DNA of 64,000 bases, taken from assembly GCF_001898575.1 (NCBI RefSeq), contig NZ_MKUD01000088.1, positions 29,395 through 93,394 of the forward strand, in the 5' to 3' direction. Shown piece after piece: positions 58,740 to 64,000 of the stretch. A program made the translations under genes and the position numbers. Under the pieces are notes generated by a model. It was not told where the DNA came from. It saw only the letters and a list, made by a program, of their open reading frames with translations, and did not search any database. This DNA comes from Spirosoma sp. 48-14 (GTDB lineage: Bacteria > Bacteroidota > Bacteroidia > Cytophagales > Spirosomataceae). The stretch's first letter is position 1; the number at the start of each line of letters is the position of its first letter.

Positions 58740-59831
58740 ATGTTTAATCTGAATAACCTTCTTCGCCCACACATCCTCTCGTTGACGCCTTATTCATCGG
58801 CTCGCGACGAGTATACGGGTACAATCGGCGTGTTTCTGGATGCCAATGAGAACCCAATTGGCTCGACGACCAATGCTGGTGATTATAACCGCTATCCTGA
58901 CCCCCACCAATGGGCAATTAAGCAGCGATTAGCGCCAATCAAAGGTGTTCGGGTGAACCAGATTTTTCTGGGGAACGGTTCCGACGAGCCCATCGATTTG
59001 CTGGTACGAGCCACCTGTGTACCCGGCAAGGATAACATACTGATTATGCCGCCTACCTATGGGATGTACGAGGTGTCGGCAGCTGTGAATGATGTCGCTT
59101 TGATCAAAGTGCCGCTTACGCCCGATTATCAGATTGATACAGAGGCTGTACTGGCAGCTATTACCGAGAATACGAAGTTGATCTGGCTGTGCTCGCCCAA
59201 CAATCCGTCGGGTAATCTGCTACAGGCTGATGCTATCCATCAAATTCTGGAAGCCGCCGACCATTCGCTGGTGATTGTCGATGAGGCTTATATCGATTTC
59301 GCCAATACACCTTCCTGGACGACTCAACTGAATACCTATCCGAATCTGTTGGTATTGCAAACCTTCTCGAAAGCCTGGGGACTAGCGGCTTTGCGGCTGG
59401 GTATGTGCTTTGCGTCGGAAGAGTTGATTCAGATCCTGAACAAGATTAAACCTCCGTACAATATTTCGGCACCAACGCAGGCACTGGCACTGGAAGCGCT
59501 CTTACAGGTATCAAGAAAGGACGAAATGGTCGCTCAAATTTTGACCGATAGGCAGGCTTTGGCCGAAAAACTACGTTCTTTGCCCTCTGTACGGGTCGTT
59601 CATCCATCCGATGCAAACTTCCTGCTTGTTCAGTTTGACAATGCGAAACAGGTGTTCGACTATCTGATCGAACAACAGGTTATTGTTCGTGATCGGTCGA
59701 AGGTGAAGCTCTGCGATGGGTGCCTGCGCATTTCGGTCGGTACACAGGAGGAAAATGAACGACTGCTTGACGTACTTTGGCAAATGAATGCTACCCCTGT
59801 TCTATCGGAACTTCCAACCATAACCAGATAA
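58740..59831 (+). CDS. hisC: Histidinol-phosphate aminotransferase
   Basis: A 363-residue PLP-dependent aminotransferase. PLP lysine lies in TFSKAWGLAALRLG; other blocks are SPNNPSGNLLQ, IVDEAYIDFA and RDRSKVKLCDGCLRISVGTQ. It makes histidinol phosphate. Third recognised his gene in the cluster; the remaining his genes are not in the window. Confidence 0.93.
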   Translation: MFNLNNLLRPHILSLTPYSSARDEYTGTIGVFLDANENPIGSTTNAGDYNRYPDPHQWAIKQRLAPIKGVRVNQIFLGNGSDEPIDLLVRATCVPGKDNILIMPPTYGMYEVSAAVNDVALIKVPLTPDYQIDTEAVLAAITENTKLIWLCSPNNPSGNLLQADAIHQILEAADHSLVIVDEAYIDFANTPSWTTQLNTYPNLLVLQTFSKAWGLAALRLGMCFASEELIQILNKIKPPYNISAPTQALALEALLQVSRKDEMVAQILTDRQALAEKLRSLPSVRVVHPSDANFLLVQFDNAKQVFDYLIEQQVIVRDRSKVKLCDGCLRISVGTQEENERLLDVLWQMNATPVLSELPTITR

Positions 59832-59934
59832 GGCGCCACCAAACCCGAATTGGCGTCGAAGACCTGATTGTTTAATGCATACACTGGTTACGCGGATGGG
59901 TTTCGGTAGTCTAAGAGTGATTAATGCATGCTCT

Positions 59935-60477
59935 ATGAGAAAATCGTTGCTGATAACAAGTTTGGCCCTGATAGGGTTTCTAATGCAGGCCAATAGGGTC
60001 TGTGCACAGTATAACAACTGGTCGCTGGGGTTCCGAATTGGAGAGCCTTCCGGGATAAACGTCCGTAAATATTTTGGAAACAATCACGCCTTCGACCTGA
60101 ATATCGGGACGTATGGTGGTATTTACGGAACGAACCGAAGCTATCGTTCGGGCGATTATAAGACCGTCGGGCTGTCGATTCAGGGGCACTACTTATGGCA
60201 TAAGGCCCTTACCAAAAGTGAGAGCATCCGGGTGTACTATGGTTTCGGTGGTCAGATAAATAACCGTCGGTATTATCCAGACTATCTGGCTGGCCAATCC
60301 GTTAATTATGTGAAAGGCAATATTTCGCTGGGCGGATCGGGTATTGGGGGCATCGAGTTTTTTCCACCCAGCAAACCCTATTCGTTCTTTCTGGAAACCG
60401 GCGCTTACGTCGAACTCCTACAGGCTCCCTTCTTCCTGAGTTTAAATACAGGGTTGGGATTGAGGTATAATTTTTAA
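59935..60477 (+). CDS. Outer-membrane beta-barrel protein
   Basis: A 180-residue protein from ATG 59935, chosen for a clean signal peptide (LLITSLALIGFLMQANRVCAQ region). The mature part has short amphipathic strands with aromatic girdle residues (LGFRIGEPSGINVRKYFGNN, NTGLGLRYNF at the end), as in small OMP barrels. An OmpW/acyloxyacyl-type shape is possible; no close family recognised. Confidence 0.7.
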   Translation: MRKSLLITSLALIGFLMQANRVCAQYNNWSLGFRIGEPSGINVRKYFGNNHAFDLNIGTYGGIYGTNRSYRSGDYKTVGLSIQGHYLWHKALTKSESIRVYYGFGGQINNRRYYPDYLAGQSVNYVKGNISLGGSGIGGIEFFPPSKPYSFFLETGAYVELLQAPFFLSLNTGLGLRYNF

Positions 60478-60572
60478 AGTAGTGAGGAGCGAGTAGTGAG
60501 GAGTGAGAAGGCTGGCGCAACAGAAAAAAATGCGCCAGCCTTCTCACTCCTCACTACTCGCTCCTCACTACT
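60478..60572. repeat. 42-bp perfect intergenic inverted repeat
   Basis: Arms 60478-60519 and 60531-60572 are complementary at all 42 positions with an 11-base, A-rich loop. The arms are built from AGTGAGGAGCGAG words plus AAGGCTGGCGCA at the tip. It begins with the last base of the barrel gene's stop region and ends eight bases before the AddA-like start. Confidence 0.92.
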
Positions 60573-60579
60573 AATCTCT

Positions 60580-63500
60580 ATGTTCAAAGTCTACAGTTCT
60601 TCGGCGGGGTCAGGTAAGACGTACACGCTTACCAAAGAATACCTGAAACTGGCGCTTCGGCCCGATGCGAAGGACGACTATTTCCGGCATATTCTGGCGG
60701 TAACATTTACCAATGCGGCTGCCAATGAAATGAAGAACCGGATTCTCGAACGCCTTTCCGATATGGCTGGGGAGAAAGAACTCCCTCTGCTCGATGAACT
60801 GGTCGTTGAACTTTACGGCACAGCCAGCGATTCAGATGGGTTCGAGATTGCCAAAGCTGCGCTTCGCCGAAAGGCGGCTTCCGTTTTCCGAACCATTCTT
60901 CATCGCTACGCAGACTTTAGCGTTACTACGATCGATTCGTTTACCCAGCGTATCGTCATGGCGTTTACCGACGAGTTGGGTTTGCCCTATTCGTTTGAGG
61001 TCGAACTGGAAACCGACGAAGTCCTCGAGCTGGCTATCGATAACCTGATCGAAAAGGCTGGAACCGAGGAGATGGAGGAAATTACCACCATACTGAGTGA
61101 GTACTACACGCATGTAGCGGCCGAAGGAAAAAGCTGGAACCAACTACCGGAGGTGCTGAAGGAGTTTGGTCGCAACTTAACCTCCGACCAGTTTTACGAA
61201 TCCGTCAATGCCGCCCAGGAATTGTCGCCTGCTGCCTTGCGAATCATCCGGGAACAGCTGATCCACCACAATCAGCAGATTGAGGCCGACATTGTTGGCT
61301 GTGGTCAGCGTGCCTGGGAACTGATCACCGGTGCTGGTTTGTCAGAAGCCGATTTTACGTATGGTTTGAGTGGGGTAGCGGGTTTTATTAAAGCCGTGGC
61401 CGAGGGAAATGCTCAGAAAGAACCGGGTACGCGGGTGTACAATGCCATTCAAAAGGGTGAGTGGTACGGTAAAAAAACGCCGTTGCCTGTTCAGGGCATG
61501 ATCGACGCTATGGCCGATGAACTGACCGACTGCCTGATTCAAATCAACACCATTCGGGAAAAAAACGGTCGGGAGGTTACCCTGTTCGAGTGCCTGTTGC
61601 CTCATTTACAGAAGTTGGCCCTGTTAAAGCAGATGCGGGTTGAGTTCGATGAGCTGCTGCGAAAGGATGGCCGGGTACATATCTCCGAGTTTAACAAGAA
61701 AATCCTGTCTATTGTAGCCTCGGAGCCGGTTCCGTTTCTGTATGAACGGCTGGGAGTTCGGTACAACCATATATTGATCGACGAGTTTCAGGATACATCC
61801 CGACTACAGTTTGCCAACCTGTTGCCCCTGATTGAAAATGCGCTTGGTGGCGATCACTTTAACCTGGCTGTAGGCGATGGGAAACAGGCGATTTATCGCT
61901 TCAGAGGGGGCGATATGGACCAGATTGTGGCATTGCATCGTCGGGATCTGACCACATTGAAAGAAGCCCATAATCCCGAATCCTGGACCGCTGAACGGAT
62001 CGAAATGCTCGACGGGCATCTGCAACCCGAAGTGCTCAATACCAATTGGCGAAGTGCCGAACCAATTGTCCGGTTCAACAATGACTTCTTTGAGTTTACG
62101 GCTCGTCGGTTCGAGCATCAGCATCCTAAAGTAGCCGACATATTTGATCCAGAGCGACAGTTCCATCAGACACCTTCACCCAGAGCCAGGCAGGCTGGCC
62201 ATGTGCAGCTCGACTTTGTGGTGAAAGAGGAAGACGCCGATAAAGATCTGACGACGCTGATGCTCGAAAAAACCATCGAGCACCTGGACCGATCACTGGC
62301 CGATGGGTATCGGTATGGTGATATTGCCATTTTGTGTCGTAAAAAATCGCAGGCAAAAGCATTAGCCAATGAATTGAACGCCCGACAGATTCCGCTGGTT
62401 TCGGCCGATTCCTTATCGCTGGAGTTTTCGGACCCGGTTAAGTGGCTGGTGACCTTCATGCAGGTGTTACAGCGCCCCGATCAGCGAATGCTTCGTTACG
62501 AAATGCTGTATCTGTTTCACCGGGTTGTGCAGGGAATTTTTCCAGACGATGCCCTTACCGAGAAACTGCGGGCTGTTGCCGAAGGCCCTATACTGGCGAT
62601 GTACGATTACCTTTCCGAACAGGGTTATGCGCTGGATGTGTACGCCTTAGGCCAGTTGAATCCGTATGAACTGGCGGAGCGCCTGACGGCTCAGTTTGGG
62701 CTGTTCAATCAGGCGGAGCATAACCCGTTTCTCTTCCGGTTCCTGGACGAAGTGTTAACGTTCAATCAGAAACGGAGCGGTCATCTGAGCGATTTCCTGC
62801 TCTACTGGGAAAGTGTACGGCAGAAAATTTCCGTAGAGGGCAATACCCGCAATGCGGTAAGTATCCAGACGATTCACAAATCGAAAGGGCTGGAGTTTCC
62901 GGTGGTTATTATTCCCTTTGCCAATTGGCGGGTAGAGCCCATCAACGATAGCACCATCTGGCTCAATCTGAAGCAGATTCAGGCGGATGTACTGACACAT
63001 TCGACCGATAAGGGGCCGTCTACCCGACTCCTGACAGCACCCGTCAACGCAACCGGTAAACTACGGGGAACTCCTGAATCCGTTGCAGCCCAGTACGAAG
63101 AGGAAATAACGCGCACGTTTCTGGAAAACATGAACCTGCTCTATGTTGCCTTTACTCGCCCTACCGACCGCCTGTATGTGATCAGCGAAGCCAGAGACTT
63201 TGGCAAAGGACCTCAGAATACCGTTGGACACTGGCTACATGGATTTCTGCGCGATAGTGAGGTGGCCCGTAACTGTGGTTGTGCCTGGCAGGATGGCTTG
63301 TATTCGTATCCGGTTAGTTTATGCGCCGACGCTTGGTCGCATAAGAACGTGGAAGAACCCCTGGACGAAATCGTACTGAACGATATTGTGAGTGGACACC
63401 GGGGGCAGGATTTACAGTTGCGCCGACTGGCTGACCGTATTTTTGATGTAGCCACGTTTGAGCACACCCGTGAGCGCGACCGAAAGCTATGCGCTGCCCT

Positions 63501-63930
63501 GAGCCTGATTAAAGGACCCGAAACAATTGATTCGGTATTGCGCCGACTCGTTAGTGAGGGGTTAGTTCGTAAAGTTGAGTGCGAGTTGATGAAAGATAGT
63601 CTGCTGGCTATTATCTCACATCCTGATCTGGCAAATCTCTTTAATTCTCAATTGCGTATAGATACCGACAGAAGTATTTTAAGTAGCAAACGTATTCATG
63701 GAGCGCCCCACCGCGTTGTTCATTTTCCAGATGGACATGTCGTACTGGTACAATACGAATCGGTAGCCATCGCACCGACGGGCTATGAAGCGGATGGGAC
63801 TGACGAACAAGCCGGAAATCCGACGGCTTCTTTAAAATACTTTACAAGCCTTTACCGCGACATGGGCTTCCCGGAAGTAGAGGGCCGATTGGTTTATCTG
63901 GCAGAAACACCGGTGGTGGTCCGTGTGTAA
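60580..63930 (+). CDS. AddA/RecB-like UvrD helicase, degenerate nuclease domain
   Basis: A 1116-residue SF1 helicase from ATG 60580. Walker A is SSAGSGKTYTLTKEYL, motif II LIDEFQDTSRLQ, and motifs IV-VI follow (VGDGKQAIYRFRGGD, IQTIHKSKGLEFPVVI, LLYVAFTRPTDRLYV). The C-terminal 150 residues keep the outline of a RecB-type nuclease (APHRVVHFPDGHVVLVQY, then ...VYLAETPVVV), but the expected D-x-K is QYES, so the nuclease is probably dead. It should work with an AddB-like nuclease, perhaps encoded just downstream. Confidence 0.85.
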   Translation: MFKVYSSSAGSGKTYTLTKEYLKLALRPDAKDDYFRHILAVTFTNAAANEMKNRILERLSDMAGEKELPLLDELVVELYGTASDSDGFEIAKAALRRKAASVFRTILHRYADFSVTTIDSFTQRIVMAFTDELGLPYSFEVELETDEVLELAIDNLIEKAGTEEMEEITTILSEYYTHVAAEGKSWNQLPEVLKEFGRNLTSDQFYESVNAAQELSPAALRIIREQLIHHNQQIEADIVGCGQRAWELITGAGLSEADFTYGLSGVAGFIKAVAEGNAQKEPGTRVYNAIQKGEWYGKKTPLPVQGMIDAMADELTDCLIQINTIREKNGREVTLFECLLPHLQKLALLKQMRVEFDELLRKDGRVHISEFNKKILSIVASEPVPFLYERLGVRYNHILIDEFQDTSRLQFANLLPLIENALGGDHFNLAVGDGKQAIYRFRGGDMDQIVALHRRDLTTLKEAHNPESWTAERIEMLDGHLQPEVLNTNWRSAEPIVRFNNDFFEFTARRFEHQHPKVADIFDPERQFHQTPSPRARQAGHVQLDFVVKEEDADKDLTTLMLEKTIEHLDRSLADGYRYGDIAILCRKKSQAKALANELNARQIPLVSADSLSLEFSDPVKWLVTFMQVLQRPDQRMLRYEMLYLFHRVVQGIFPDDALTEKLRAVAEGPILAMYDYLSEQGYALDVYALGQLNPYELAERLTAQFGLFNQAEHNPFLFRFLDEVLTFNQKRSGHLSDFLLYWESVRQKISVEGNTRNAVSIQTIHKSKGLEFPVVIIPFANWRVEPINDSTIWLNLKQIQADVLTHSTDKGPSTRLLTAPVNATGKLRGTPESVAAQYEEEITRTFLENMNLLYVAFTRPTDRLYVISEARDFGKGPQNTVGHWLHGFLRDSEVARNCGCAWQDGLYSYPVSLCADAWSHKNVEEPLDEIVLNDIVSGHRGQDLQLRRLADRIFDVATFEHTRERDRKLCAALSLIKGPETIDSVLRRLVSEGLVRKVECELMKDSLLAIISHPDLANLFNSQLRIDTDRSILSSKRIHGAPHRVVHFPDGHVVLVQYESVAIAPTGYEADGTDEQAGNPTASLKYFTSLYRDMGFPEVEGRLVYLAETPVVVRV

Positions 63931-63960
63931 TTAATGAAACCTGTTTAATGCATACTGTAA

Positions 63961-64000
63961 ATGATTAAAGTGATTCAGAACGTTTGGGGAGGAATACACC
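63961..64000 (+). CDS. Possible start of next gene (cut by window end)
   Basis: ATG at 63961 opens a frame (MIKVIQNVWGG) that runs to the last base. Too short to identify; located 30 bases after the AddA-like stop, where an AddB-like partner might be expected. Confidence 0.25.
   Translation, partial: MIKVIQNVWGGIH

Overview
The window is a Bacteroidota chromosome segment, most like a Spirosoma-type member of the Cytophagales. This rests on promoter elements of the TAnnTTTG / TTG type, on families such as GSCFA, DUF4468, DUF5723 and Nfu-type NifU, and on long intergenic inverted repeats made of short iterated words. The left half (1 to about 32.2 kb) is most of a prophage whose left end lies outside the window. 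The right half is ordinary host chromosome.

Prophage, left part (plus strand, late genes, 1-14.3 kb): a truncated tail-fibre gene, small virion genes, a separately transcribed candidate tail-tube gene, portal, scaffold and major capsid protein. These are followed by a lysis/adhesion block: membrane protein, CHAP endolysin, lipoprotein, Ala-rich fibre proteins, an AT-rich receptor-binding module and an overlapping spanin-like pair. A strong terminator ends this block. The middle holds a secreted DUF4468 protein, a small ORF and an unusual tRNA(CAU).

Prophage, right part (minus strand, early genes, 28.9-15.4 kb): one tightly coupled operon with a Cas4/AddB-type nuclease, a possible recombination directionality factor, zinc-ribbon proteins, a MazG-like enzyme, an orphan C5 methyltransferase, a winged-helix replication initiator, a phage DnaN clamp, an ASCH-like protein, a VRR-NUC nuclease and many small unknowns. 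A divergent repressor/Cro-like switch sits at 29.65 kb, next to a tyrosine integrase at 30.7-32.1 kb. The prophage ends between that integrase and the host mrp gene.

Two features stand out in the prophage. A perfect 16-bp palindrome (GTAATATTAATATTAC) occurs five times, plus once with one mismatch, between genes, several times placed exactly in the -33/-7 spacer of a promoter; it looks like the operator of a phage regulon. Seven 20-bp inverted repeats (TGACGCA-N6-TGCGTCA) lie inside the initiator gene next to an AT-rich tract, and are read alternately in two frames; this looks like a lambda-style origin embedded in its initiator gene.

Host part (32.26-64 kb): mrp, GSCFA protein, the rpsF-rpsR-rplI operon, a YggS protein, prfC, small secreted proteins, a CAP protein, a probable small RNA at 42.1 kb, recG, a DUF5723 barrel, Nfu, rplU-rpmA, an M23/LysM peptidase, trxB, an OmpA/PD40 protein, queE, a LytTR membrane regulator, a CPBP protease, a histidine cluster (hisG-hisD-deformylase-like-hisC) preceded by a 20-codon leader peptide with five His codons, and an AddA-like helicase with a degenerate nuclease domain.
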